From positions 105,575-169,574 of the forward strand of contig NZ_JMIY01000003.1 in NCBI RefSeq assembly GCF_000685155.1: a stretch of 64,000 nt of DNA, in the 5' to 3' direction. The stretch's first letter is position 1; each line of letters opens with the position of its first letter. A model generated the notes under the pieces. That model saw only the letters and a list, made by a program, of their open reading frames with translations, did not search any database and was not told where the DNA came from. The translations under genes were made by a program, and so were the position numbers. The stretch comes from Candidatus Methanoperedens nitratireducens. Its GTDB lineage: Archaea; Halobacteriota; Methanosarcinia; Methanosarcinales; Methanoperedenaceae. Positions 8,183 to 16,212 of this stretch are shown here, one piece after another.

Positions 8183-9862
8183 TTAATGATATAAAAGCTT
8201 TTTGGATATTATCTCCTTGCTGTTTAATTCTTGATTGAACTCATTTAAGTTCGCTTCTATAGTCTTTGAAGGAAAATATACTGTGGTGTATCCATTGCTC
8301 TTCTCTTTTGTGATTATTCCATTTTTTACTAAAACATCCAGATGATGTCTGACGGTCTTATAATCCATATTCAGGGCATCTGCTAATTGATTTGCATTAT
8401 GAGGTTTGTCGATAAGATGTTTCAGGATCAATGCACGGGTATTTCCTCCGCGCGTTCCTACGATCAGATACCACAGGAGCTTCAGTTGTTTATTGGATTC
8501 CTTTAATTCCTGTTTCAATCTCTTATTCTCAGTTACATCCCTCCCTGTGCCGTGGATTCCTGTTATCCTGTCGCCTTCTTTGATAAGCCGTATGGTATAC
8601 TCAACCCATTTGCGCTCTCCATTTATACAGATCATTTCAATCATTGTTGGTTTTGTTATGACCTCACCTGATAATGATCTTGTTAGAATTTCCTGACATT
8701 TTTTATGGCTATCTGGAGCGATCCATTTGGAGAAATGAGATCCTGTTACTTCATCCATTGTACAGCCAATTATCTTAAGGCCGGCATTGTTCATTGTCAG
8801 TATGCGCCCTTCAAGATCCTGGGTAAATATAGCATCAATGGCGTTCTCAAAAAGTTCTCTGTATCTTGCCTCGGATTCTTTTAGACTTATCTCAAGTTTC
8901 TTTTTTTCCGATATATCCAGAATACTGGCTATAACTTTCTTCTTTCCTCTGATCTCTGTCAGTGAGGTAGATACATGTAGACATCTTATTTCACCAGATC
9001 CAGTCTTTATTTTAACCTCATGAAGTCCTCCAGGATCATTTAGATTTTGAATACTTTGCCAGTGTCCCAGTATTAATTCCTTCGTATCTTCAGGGATTAC
9101 TTTCATGAAATACTGGCCAATTAGTTCATCTCTTGTCCAGCCGATAATATTAAAAAAGGAATCGTTCCCAAACTCAAATATGCCCTGGTCATTCACAACA
9201 GCTATACCATCGAGGGATGAATCGATTACCGCCCTGAGATACCTCTCAGAATCAAATAATTCCGTATGTGCCTCATGTATTTTCTCCTCAAGATGTTCTT
9301 TATATTCTTTAAGTTCCTGAATATTATTCTTTAGTCTGCAGCATATCCTGGCGTTCTGAACCACTGAGGTTGCCTGGGATGCGGCAATAGTTACAAAATC
9401 AATTTCTTCGTCTGGGAATTCATGTGTGTCCGTCCAATAAATATTTAACAGTCCAATGACCTTAAGTCCTCTTTTCATGGGGGTGAATATAATGGATGAG
9501 AATCCAAGTTCCTTTGATAGATGCAACCAGATCTTACCTTTGGGCTCTTTATAAACATCCTGTACAATGTAATATTTACCTGTCTTTAAGACTGTGCCTG
9601 AGGGACTTGATGTTAGTGGTACGCCCGCTTTTTTTGCTGCTTCATGTACTCTTTCAGCATAGTCCTGTCCCAGTCTGTATGATGCTACTATCCTGAGGTC
9701 ATTACTGCTCTCATCAGCCAGCATAATGGTTCCATAATTTGCATTCATTGTTTCACATGTGATCTCCAGGATATTTTGTAGTATTTTATCAAATTCAAGA
9801 GTAATATCTATCGATGCGATATCCGATAATGCCCTGAGTTTTGATCTTTCACTCTTATGCAT
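8183..9862 (-). CDS. GAF-PAS-PAS-winged-helix one-component regulator
   Basis: A 559-residue soluble protein. Order: GAF domain (about residues 10-175, GTIMLADESSNDLRIVAS to GLLNIYW), a coiled linker, two PAS domains (about 205-325 and 330-455, each ending in a DISE/DVTE-type linker) and a C-terminal winged helix (about 465-535: LILKHLIDKPHNANQLADAL, DYKTVRHHLDVLVKNGIIT). There is no histidine kinase or ATPase domain, so signals sensed by GAF and PAS appear to act directly on DNA binding. Cytoplasmic, no membrane segment. Ligand and targets are unknown; a cofactor such as haem or flavin cannot be read from the sequence. Confidence 0.82.
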   Translation of the reverse strand: MHKSERSKLRALSDIASIDITLEFDKILQNILEITCETMNANYGTIMLADESSNDLRIVASYRLGQDYAERVHEAAKKAGVPLTSSPSGTVLKTGKYYIVQDVYKEPKGKIWLHLSKELGFSSIIFTPMKRGLKVIGLLNIYWTDTHEFPDEEIDFVTIAASQATSVVQNARICCRLKNNIQELKEYKEHLEEKIHEAHTELFDSERYLRAVIDSSLDGIAVVNDQGIFEFGNDSFFNIIGWTRDELIGQYFMKVIPEDTKELILGHWQSIQNLNDPGGLHEVKIKTGSGEIRCLHVSTSLTEIRGKKKVIASILDISEKKKLEISLKESEARYRELFENAIDAIFTQDLEGRILTMNNAGLKIIGCTMDEVTGSHFSKWIAPDSHKKCQEILTRSLSGEVITKPTMIEMICINGERKWVEYTIRLIKEGDRITGIHGTGRDVTENKRLKQELKESNKQLKLLWYLIVGTRGGNTRALILKHLIDKPHNANQLADALNMDYKTVRHHLDVLVKNGIITKEKSNGYTTVYFPSKTIEANLNEFNQELNSKEIISKKLLYH

Positions 9863-9984
9863 CTTAAACCCCTACCTTAAAATACTGAATAATAGACATT
9901 TTTCAAAGCGAAAACTCGCTATCCTAATATAAAACCATTCATTTTACAATCTCTCTTTATGTAAGCAGCCTGAAAGGAATGCTT

Positions 9985-9994
9985 AAATTATATT
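9985..9994 (+). promoter_or_regulatory. TATA box of the YkgJ-type gene (leaderless)
   Basis: AAATTATATT centred about 23 bases before the ATG at 10012. With no Shine-Dalgarno sequence before the start, the transcript is probably leaderless. Confidence 0.45.
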
Positions 9995-10011
9995 AAAACC
10001 AATTACTGTGT

Positions 10012-10485
10012 ATGATTCATATCCTGGAAGATATCGATAGGTGGACGTGTGAATATAAAGAGTGCAAAGCAAAATGCTGCACTCCTGGTATACCGCTTAC
10101 AATCGCTGATATAAAAAGGATAACAGCGCTTGGATATTCACTGGATGATTTCTTAGAATTGGATGAAATAAATAAGGCATTCAGGATAAAAGGAAGAGAA
10201 GGTAGATGTTTTTTCCTGGGTAATGAGCTTGAATGTACGATACGTGAAAACGAGCCTCTTGTCTGCCGTCTATTGCCTTTTAAGATTGCAGATGTCTCAT
10301 ATTCAGATGAGCCCATACTGAGGCTAAAACCTGTAGTGAACTGCCCCGGTGAAGGCCGAGGGAAAAAAATCGATAATAGAAGGATTGAAACCGATGCAAT
10401 CTCATTCCTTCATGAAAATCAAAAACTTATCAGAGATATCAAGAAAAAAGGCACAAAGGGCCTGCTTGAGGAGTTCTCAGGTTAA
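10012..10485 (+). CDS. YkgJ-family cysteine-cluster protein
   Basis: A 157-residue protein with the YkgJ/UPF0153 cysteine cluster: WTCEYKECKAKCCTPGIPLT near the N-terminus, then CTIRENEPLVCRLLPF and CPGEGRG. The cysteines are thought to bind zinc or an Fe-S cluster; the family is broad and its role is not established. The gene converges with polX, whose stop overlaps its 3' end by 4 bases. Confidence 0.8.
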   Translation: MIHILEDIDRWTCEYKECKAKCCTPGIPLTIADIKRITALGYSLDDFLELDEINKAFRIKGREGRCFFLGNELECTIRENEPLVCRLLPFKIADVSYSDEPILRLKPVVNCPGEGRGKKIDNRRIETDAISFLHENQKLIRDIKKKGTKGLLEEFSG

Positions 10486-12191
10486 TCCTTAAACCTCACA
10501 TCCTTTACAGCCCTTGTATTCACCAGATCCTCTTTCTCAATCCAGGCGCGCCTTGCCACATTAATCCCGAACTCCATAAATCCAAGCTGCTCTGTGCTGT
10601 GGGAATCTGTGTCTATCGTTAACCTTACTCCTCTACTTTTTGCCTTCCTTGCGTTAACATCGCTCAGATCCAGCCTGCTTGGATAAGCGTTGATCTCAAG
10701 AACTGTATCTGTATTAGCTGCTGTGGTTAGCAGTGCATCCATGTCCACGTCATAGCCCTCTCGCTCCCCGATTATTCTTCCTGTGGGATGTGCTATTATA
10801 TCAACATGCTCGTTCTCCATGGCAGCTATCAGTCTTCCCGTGATCTCTCTTCGTGTCTGCCTCTGTCCAACATGCAGCGCTGCTACAACAACATCACACT
10901 GCCTGAGAATACTGTCTGGAAAATCAATGCTTGCATCAGCTTTTATATCCACTTCAGTGCCAGAAAAGATATGAAAGTCCTCAAGCTTACCATTTAATCT
11001 TTCTATCTCCTCCATTTGCTTGCGCAATCTCTCCTCGTTCAGGCCATGGGCAACACCCAGGGATTTGGAGTGATCTGTTATTGCAATATACTCATACCCC
11101 ATATATTTTGCAGCCAGGGCCATATCCTCAAGCGTATTTGTGCCTTCGCTCCAGTTTGTGTGGGTGTGAAAATCACCTTTTATTTCCCCGAGTTCAACCA
11201 GCTCTGGAAGCTTTCCCTGAAGTGCAGCCTCTATCTCGCCTGTATCCTCTCTTATCTCAGCAGGAATCGGAGGAAGTCCAAGCTTGATATAGACCTCATC
11301 ATCACTGCTACAGTATATCTTCTTACCCGTCAGGACATCTTCCAGATTATACTCTGAGAGCTTAAGTCCCTTCTGCCTTGCAAGATCTCGCAGTTTTATA
11401 TTATGTTCTTTTGAGCCCGTGAAGTACTGAAGGGATGTCCCGAAGGATCTATCCTCCACTATTCTCAGGTCGATCTGTATAGCATCTCTTGTAACAATAG
11501 TGGCCTTTGTTGAGCCCTTTCCGAGTATAGTTTTCACTACAGGTAAGTGCACAAAGGCCTCTATAGCAGTCAGAGGGTCCTTTGAAGTTGCCTGCAGATC
11601 GATATCACCCACGGTCTCCTTTTTCCTGCGCAGGCTTCCTGCAGGTTCTATCCTGTCTGTAACCCCGTATTTTTTCAATGTCTCTATTATCCCCCTGGCA
11701 AGGGGAAGTGCTGTACCTAAAGGAATCCTGGTACTCCTCTGCCTGTATCTCTCAATCGCCCTTATTATATTCTCTTCCTTTTTTGCTCCGAATCCTTCAA
11801 GTCTTCTCACCCTGTGCTGCCTTGCAGCCTTTTCAAGTTCATCTATGCTTTTTACCCCGAGTTTTTTATAAAGTACCTGTGCAGTTTTAGGCCCTATGCC
11901 AGGGATTCTCATCAGATCATGAAGTTGCGCTGGTACCTGCTTCAATAAGTCCCCATAAAGCTCGATTTTGCCAGTGATCAGGTACTCCTCGATCTTTTCT
12001 GCAATGGATGCTCCTACTCCAGGGATCTCCCTCAGTCTTTTCTGGGCTGCCATCTCTTCGATATCCTCGGTCATGCCTTCAATGGCCCTTGCAGCCTTTA
12101 CATATGCCCTTACTTTAAATGGATTCTCCCCTTTAAGTTCAAGAAGCTCACTGATGCTGTACAAAAGTGCAGCTATCTCAGAATTTCTCAT
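10482..12191 (-). CDS. polX: DNA polymerase X family protein with PHP domain
   Basis: A 569-residue PolX. Order: N-terminal helix-hairpin-helix region (LREIPGVGASIAEKIEEYL and MRIPGIGPKTAQVLYKKLG), the nucleotidyltransferase core with GS and the DxD metal ligands (AGSLRRKKETVGDIDLQA), and a C-terminal PHP domain (GDFHTHTNWSEGTNTLEDM, AITDHSKSLGVAHGL, IIAHPTGR, EINAYPSRLDLSD). PolX enzymes fill short gaps in base-excision repair, and the PHP domain supplies 3'-5' exonuclease or AP-site processing. All motifs are intact. I chose the ATG at 12191 over the TTG at 12194. Confidence 0.93.
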   Translation of the reverse strand: MRNSEIAALLYSISELLELKGENPFKVRAYVKAARAIEGMTEDIEEMAAQKRLREIPGVGASIAEKIEEYLITGKIELYGDLLKQVPAQLHDLMRIPGIGPKTAQVLYKKLGVKSIDELEKAARQHRVRRLEGFGAKKEENIIRAIERYRQRSTRIPLGTALPLARGIIETLKKYGVTDRIEPAGSLRRKKETVGDIDLQATSKDPLTAIEAFVHLPVVKTILGKGSTKATIVTRDAIQIDLRIVEDRSFGTSLQYFTGSKEHNIKLRDLARQKGLKLSEYNLEDVLTGKKIYCSSDDEVYIKLGLPPIPAEIREDTGEIEAALQGKLPELVELGEIKGDFHTHTNWSEGTNTLEDMALAAKYMGYEYIAITDHSKSLGVAHGLNEERLRKQMEEIERLNGKLEDFHIFSGTEVDIKADASIDFPDSILRQCDVVVAALHVGQRQTRREITGRLIAAMENEHVDIIAHPTGRIIGEREGYDVDMDALLTTAANTDTVLEINAYPSRLDLSDVNARKAKSRGVRLTIDTDSHSTEQLGFMEFGINVARRAWIEKEDLVNTRAVKDVRFKD

Positions 12192-12243
12192 CAATTTATA
12201 ATTGGGGCAGGGAATTAAAAGACTTTGCAGCTTATATGGATAT

Positions 12244-12332
12244 CCGTCACGGTAATTATCTGCACGATACCGTAACGGTAATTTAGCCCAATAATACCGT
12301 TACGGTAAGTTAGTATTCAGATACCGTAACGG
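12244..12332 (+). repeat. Four CCGTNACGG palindromes at 26-27 bp spacing
   Basis: CCGTCACGG (12244), CCGTAACGG (12270), CCGTTACGG (12297) and CCGTAACGG (12324) start 26, 27 and 27 bases apart. Similarity extends beyond the palindrome: the first three copies continue GTAATT or GTAAGT, and copies 2-4 are preceded by ATA. It lies between polX and the 3' end of the recombinase gene. The layout resembles iterons or a multi-site operator. A second cluster with the same core lies at 13.83-13.91 kb. Confidence 0.75.
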
Positions 12333-12383
12333 AAATACTATACCCGGCCCTAAAATATGTATTCTCTAGCATAATGATTTAAT

Positions 12384-13214
12384 TTACAGCGTATCCAGCG
12401 GGCTCTTTATCTTCTTTATCTCCTCAGAGGAGACCTGTGTATATATCTGGGTGGTCTGCAGATTAGAATGCCCAAGAAGCTTCTGTATTTTTCTTATATC
12501 CACGCCATTTTCAAGCAGATGCGTGGCGAAAGAATGCCTCAGTGTATGCACATGCACGTCTTTCTCTATGCCTGCGCGCTCTGCTGAGATTTTTATAGCG
12601 TGCTGGATGCCGCGTGTGGACATTCTCCTGCCATTCACTGAGAATATATTTTCTTTTCCATTGCAGTTGTTCTTTTCTTTGTATTCCAGTAGATCCTTTT
12701 TAAACATCTCCGAAATAATAAAAATCCTGTCCTTAGAACCCTTCCCCATCCGCACCCAGCCTATGCCTTCGTTTAGGTCAAGATCTGAGTATTTTAGATT
12801 AATGCATTCAGAAAGCCGCAAGCCCGTAGAATAAAGAAGTTCAATAATGAGCTTATGTTTGATGTTTTCTGTTTTATCTAATAGGCTCTTTATCTCGTTA
12901 CGAGTAAGGATGATAGGAAGCTTTTTTGATTTTCTTGGGGTTTTTATTTGTGATATATTTTTTCCAAGTATCTCAGTATAAAAGAACTTCAGAGCAGCTT
13001 TTATAAGTGCTATTGAAGCATTTGAGAGTGATTTATCTGAGAATTTATAAGCTAGAAAATCCTTTATATCATCTTCAGTAATATCTTCTGGTTTCTTTTT
13101 TGTATAATCGAGCAATTTCTGATTGTAAAACAAATACATTTTTGCAGTATGGGGTGAGAAGCCTCTTAATTTTATCTCGGTGGAAAGTTTTTTGAGATGC
13201 TCATTAATTATCAT
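12384..13214 (-). CDS. xerA: XerA-type tyrosine recombinase
   Basis: A 276-residue site-specific recombinase. The N-terminal SAM-like core-binding domain spans about residues 1-85. The catalytic domain carries the full set: Arg in STGLRLSE, Lys in GKGSKDR, HTLRHSFATHLLENG (His and Arg), GHSNLQTT (His) and the nucleophile Tyr in IYTQVS. Archaeal XerA proteins resolve chromosome dimers at dif sites; similar enzymes move integrated elements. The gene is flanked on both sides by CCGTNACGG palindrome clusters, which are not dif-like but may be its accessory sites or the operators of another protein. Confidence 0.92.
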   Translation of the reverse strand: MIINEHLKKLSTEIKLRGFSPHTAKMYLFYNQKLLDYTKKKPEDITEDDIKDFLAYKFSDKSLSNASIALIKAALKFFYTEILGKNISQIKTPRKSKKLPIILTRNEIKSLLDKTENIKHKLIIELLYSTGLRLSECINLKYSDLDLNEGIGWVRMGKGSKDRIFIISEMFKKDLLEYKEKNNCNGKENIFSVNGRRMSTRGIQHAIKISAERAGIEKDVHVHTLRHSFATHLLENGVDIRKIQKLLGHSNLQTTQIYTQVSSEEIKKIKSPLDTL

Positions 13215-13834
13215 AAAATCAACTTGTATTCACTATTTTTATTAAAAGCATATAAAACTACTTATAATTATAACCTGCAAAGAAATAATAAATATTTTAG
13301 TTAATATATTAAACTTGTGTTTATTATGTCCACTGTATTGTATTAGGCATGATTAAGCCTTCTTCTTCCACATCGACTGCACGTTATGTAATTCTTTCTT
13401 ATGTATTTTTTATTGTTCATGTTTGTTAAAATAGAGATTGAATAGTATATAGATTATGATATAATGTGATACAAAACTGCGTATAACAAATATTATACGC
13501 AGTTTTTTCGCTTGTTTTAACACGTTGTAATGTTGCTTGCAGGATAGAAGACCAGGGGAAGGTATTGAAGTCGTCTCATAAATTAAAATAAGAGTTTCAA
13601 ATAAAAATAATCCTGCTTTATTCATAATCAGCACTGAACTGGTATGATTTAGTACTATAGCATGATTCCTGAATTCCATAATATACGACCGCAGATGGTT
13701 GTTATATTCGCTGTTAGTCCGTTGTTAATTCCTCCTGCACTTCGCTGACACATAAAGTAATATCGCAGCGCGCCGGGTTTGCAGAAAGCGCTGGAAATTA
13801 ATTTAGTAAAATTTATAAATAAGTTCAGTTAATT
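13215..13834. other. AT-rich stretch without a supported gene
   Basis: About 620 bases between the recombinase start and the second palindrome cluster. It holds a strong hairpin at 13475-13508. A minus-strand frame over 13410-13679 has no ribosome binding site and low-complexity composition, and I do not consider it a gene. The stretch may include decayed sequence. Confidence 0.5.
13475..13508 (+). terminator. Perfect 12-bp hairpin followed by a T run
   Basis: AACTGCGTATAA and TTATACGCAGTT form a perfect 12-bp stem around a six-base CAAATA loop, and the plus strand continues in T residues. This is the form of an intrinsic terminator, although no plus-strand gene precedes it; it may be a leftover of a mobile element end. 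Confidence 0.45.
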
Positions 13835-13907
13835 CCGTTACGGATTTAATTATTTAAAATTCCGTCACGGGATTGGTTGCTATAAATTTGCTATAATCCC
13901 GTAACGC
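13835..13907 (+). repeat. Second CCGTNACGG cluster (three copies)
   Basis: CCGTTACGG at 13835, CCGTCACGG at 13862 and CCGTAACGC at 13899; spacings are 27 and 37 bases, the second one helical turn longer. The core is the same as in the four-copy cluster at 12.24-12.33 kb, so the recombinase gene lies between the two clusters. The third copy has one mismatch in the right arm. Confidence 0.65.
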
Positions 13908-14032
13908 AAATTGGCATTGCTCTCAGTACTCTAAAAAATCCCCTCAGATGCAGTCATCCGCTGCTGAAAAACTGTAATCGTCCCTTTATTACCGATATTT
14001 TCATATCCAACCTCTGCTTTTATTACTCAAAA

Positions 14033-14521
14033 ATGACAGCACGTTCGATTGATATTGCACTCACGCAGGCCGAGGCTGGTGATGGCATAGAGGTGGTTTA
14101 TGATAATATGTGTACATTATCAACAGAACCTGAGCTGTGTTTTAATTATGCGACAACGGCTGATCTGAAGAGATGGGGCTTCTCTGAAGGATGTTTTAGC
14201 TGTTTTTTGCAGGATAAAAGAGATGTAATAATACAGGCAATTACAACATACGAGAACAGAGAAGGTGCATATCGTGCATACCATGCAGATATTGACTATC
14301 TAAAAAAGAACGGTTACGGAAGACCAATAGAAGCAAAAAATTTAGGCGAGTCATCTATTCTATTTAAGAAAAAACAGAGTGATGGGATTACCTATAATCT
14401 GCTATTTCTAAAATGCACTGTTTTTGCTACAATTAGCGCCAAATACAAAAAAGATAGACCCGACAATGTACATCATATTATTGGACTTGCCGAAAAAATA
14501 GAGAAGAAGATCACGAGATAG
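14033..14521 (+). CDS. Hypothetical protein, possibly truncated extracytoplasmic domain
   Basis: A 162-residue protein with no confident family. The pattern of an opening IDIALTQAE segment, a middle stretch (TTYENREGAYRAYHADIDYL), then FLKCTVFATISAKY and a closing helix (HHIIGLAEKIEKKI) recalls small secreted or lipoprotein domains of about this size in methane archaea. No signal peptide follows the ATG at 14033. The same frame stays open upstream to about 13.9 kb but lacks a start, so an N-terminal secretion signal may have been lost. It lies just after the second palindrome cluster. Confidence 0.55.
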   Translation: MTARSIDIALTQAEAGDGIEVVYDNMCTLSTEPELCFNYATTADLKRWGFSEGCFSCFLQDKRDVIIQAITTYENREGAYRAYHADIDYLKKNGYGRPIEAKNLGESSILFKKKQSDGITYNLLFLKCTVFATISAKYKKDRPDNVHHIIGLAEKIEKKITR

Positions 14522-14569
14522 CTTAGTCTGGCTTATAAAAGAAGCAGATCTGGCATATGGTGCGTCCTT

Positions 14570-14788
14570 CTACTCGGATAATTCAACGTAGTCAATTGCA
14601 TGCTTTAACACTACTACAGGTTTATGGGATACAGTGATCACCAATTCGTATGTTGATACTGATTCCAACCTGCCTGTAAGCTTAGTCCCGTTCCTGAGTG
14701 AAAGATTTACCTCCTTACCCAAAAAAGCACTCAGCATATCCTTTGTACCTTTAAATTCGGGATTTTGTTCCGGTTTATATGATTTCAT
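14570..14788 (-). CDS. Hfq-like Sm-fold RNA-binding protein
   Basis: A 72-residue protein that fits the Sm fold as Hfq rather than archaeal Lsm: the Sm1 stretch VNLSLRNGTKLTGRLESV and, decisively, VVLKHAIDYVE, which matches the Hfq Sm2 signature Y-KHAI. Hfq rings bind A- and U-rich RNA and pair small RNAs with mRNAs. The start is the ATG at 14788 after a strong AGGAGGTG; the GTG at 14794 lies within that site. Hfq is rare in archaea. It is encoded alone, in the accessory island next to a toxin-antitoxin pair. Confidence 0.7.
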   Translation of the reverse strand: MKSYKPEQNPEFKGTKDMLSAFLGKEVNLSLRNGTKLTGRLESVSTYELVITVSHKPVVVLKHAIDYVELSE

Positions 14789-14846
14789 AAGCACCTCCTT
14801 TTTTAATTAATAAGGAAAGCCAATGAAATTAATTTATCTATTCTCT

Positions 14847-14937
14847 TCGACCCGCGCCGGGCATCGGGTAAGGGGCAGGCGGCAGGAGCGCGCTGAGAGC
14901 GAGAGGGGCGCAGGATTAGAGTACGAAGGCAGCCGGG
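14847..14937 (+). repeat. GC-rich repeat, copy 1
   Basis: About 90 bases opening TCGACCCGCGCCGGGCATCG and closing GGCAGCCGG. The first 45 bases match copy 2 at 15579-15660 with about five differences, and both copies end in GGCAGCCG. It stands out from the AT-rich surroundings. No coding frame explains it. The two copies bracket a RelBE-like pair. Confidence 0.65.
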
Positions 14938-15062
14938 ATTTTAAGATCTCTCCATCTCTCGGAATTGATGAGACTGTAGAATTTCTTGTTGGTATTTTTC
15001 ACGAGAAGCAGCCCAGTAAAAGATATAATTTTATATTTGATAGAGTTAGTATAAACAATATT

Positions 15063-15248
15063 ATGAATTCAACCGTCTGCATACCTCAAAGTGAATATAA
15101 TGAATTATTACAAAAAGCAAGCCTTCTGGATAGTATCATAGATTCGGAGAGCCTGACAACCGAGGAGCTTGAAAGACTAAAAAAAGCACGGATGGGTCCC
15201 AGTATAACCGAACAAGAGTTTTTAAACAGGCATCCAGAGCTTAAATAA
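15063..15248 (+). CDS. RelB-like antitoxin
   Basis: A 61-residue protein from ATG 15063: MNSTVCIPQSEYNELLQKAS opens it, followed by an acidic helix (DSESLTTEELERLKKARMG) and EFLNRHPELK. The frame is open further upstream into the GC-rich repeat, but this start fits the family. The CIPQSEYNEL opening followed by acidic helices is common in antitoxins of RelE toxins. A TATA-like stretch (ATTTTATATTTG) lies about 35 bases upstream. It precedes the toxin gene by 9 bases and is presumably its antidote and repressor. Confidence 0.7.
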   Translation: MNSTVCIPQSEYNELLQKASLLDSIIDSESLTTEELERLKKARMGPSITEQEFLNRHPELK

Positions 15249-15257
15249 TAGACATAA

Positions 15258-15512
15258 ATGTACGAACTTATAATAAAAGAACAGTTCGACAAATCTTTCT
15301 CTGAAATAAAGGATGTTAAAACCAAAAGACAGGTCTGGAACAAGATACTTGAACTCAAAACAAGGGCACCGATAGATAAAAAATTAGTAGGAAATCCTTA
15401 CTGGTCGATTCATATTGGAAAATTTAGAGTGATTTATGTTTTTCACAAGCATATCCAGGAGATTGAAATTGTCGATATATTGAACCGAAAGCATGGTTAC
15501 AGGGAGATTTAA
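15258..15512 (+). CDS. RelE-family mRNA interferase toxin
   Basis: An 84-residue basic protein: YELIIKEQFDKSFSEIKD, then LVGNPYWSIHIGKFRVIYVF, EIVDILNRKHGYREI. The order of an N-terminal helix, the GxFRVIY strand and the C-terminal RKHGYRE motif is that of complete RelE/ParE-superfamily toxins, which cut mRNA on the ribosome. It follows the antitoxin by 9 bases. The length is normal, so this pair may be active, unlike the broken modules at the left end of the window. Confidence 0.85.
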   Translation: MYELIIKEQFDKSFSEIKDVKTKRQVWNKILELKTRAPIDKKLVGNPYWSIHIGKFRVIYVFHKHIQEIEIVDILNRKHGYREI

Positions 15513-15578
15513 TCGGAATTTCGGCTGATTTGGGGAAGGTATCTTAGGGATGACACAAATCTCATTTACTTGATCTGC

Positions 15579-15660
15579 TCGACCAGCGCCGGGCATCGGG
15601 TGATGGGCAGGCGGCGGGAGCGCGGGGAAGGGGCATGGGGTTGGCGGAGGGAGGCAGCCG
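15579..15660 (+). repeat. GC-rich repeat, copy 2
   Basis: About 80 bases, TCGACCAGCGCCGGGCATCG to GGCAGCCG, 67 bases past the toxin stop. It matches copy 1 in direct orientation with a shorter middle. Together the copies frame the toxin-antitoxin pair as a unit of about 800 bases. Confidence 0.65.
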
Positions 15661-16212
15661 AGGTTTAGTTTATCGGAGATTGATAAATCGGAAACTATGG
15701 ATTGGTGGAGTTGGTTGAAATTGTATTTAATAGAACCTAAGCTCCCATAGTTTTAGGCACTTAAATTCACTTTACAAAAATTCCTTTTGGACTTAGTTTC
15801 TTCTTTTCACTATCGGTAGTAACGTTTATATTGCCTAATTCTCATATAGTAGATCCACTTAGGTTAGGGATTAGCTGTGCCTATTTAGGCACATAGAAAT
15901 TTAACATATTAGGACAATATAACTATTGGTTACGAAAAGTAAGAACTGTGAATTAACCAACAGAATCAAGTTGCACCGACACTAATTCAACAATCAATCT
16001 ATGATTACGGAAAGACTTCCTACAGAACAATTCTAAATCTAATGGGATACATGTGCCTATAAGAATGGGAGGTCAGGATAGAACACTCCACTATAGTTTT
16101 ATTCATTCTTATTATTGTATTAAGCTTAATTTTAATTTATATTAGAAAGTTCATATGGTGAGTAGGAGATAACCACTATTTGTATTTTTAATATTATATA
16201 ATGATTATAATA
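15661..16212. other. AT-rich gap without a supported gene
   Basis: About 550 bases. It contains a perfect palindrome TGTGCCTA-TT-TAGGCACA at 15876-15893. On the plus strand from about 15967 to 16161 a frame with protein-like composition is broken by an in-frame TAA and lacks a start; its end would encode a hydrophobic helix. It may be a decayed small membrane protein gene. Nothing else is supported. Confidence 0.5.

Noticed and set aside
12244-12332. CRISPR array formed by the CCGTNACGG repeats
   Set aside because: The conserved unit is only about 9-14 bases, the unit length is 27 bases with no room for spacers, and there are no cas genes.
13410-13679. 89-codon minus-strand frame upstream of xerA
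   Set aside because: No ribosome binding site or promoter, composition looks non-coding, and it contains a perfect terminator-like hairpin.
15967-16161. Plus-strand coding-like stretch ending in a hydrophobic helix
   Set aside because: It has an in-frame TAA, no start codon and an upstream stop; at best a decayed gene, too weak to annotate as one.
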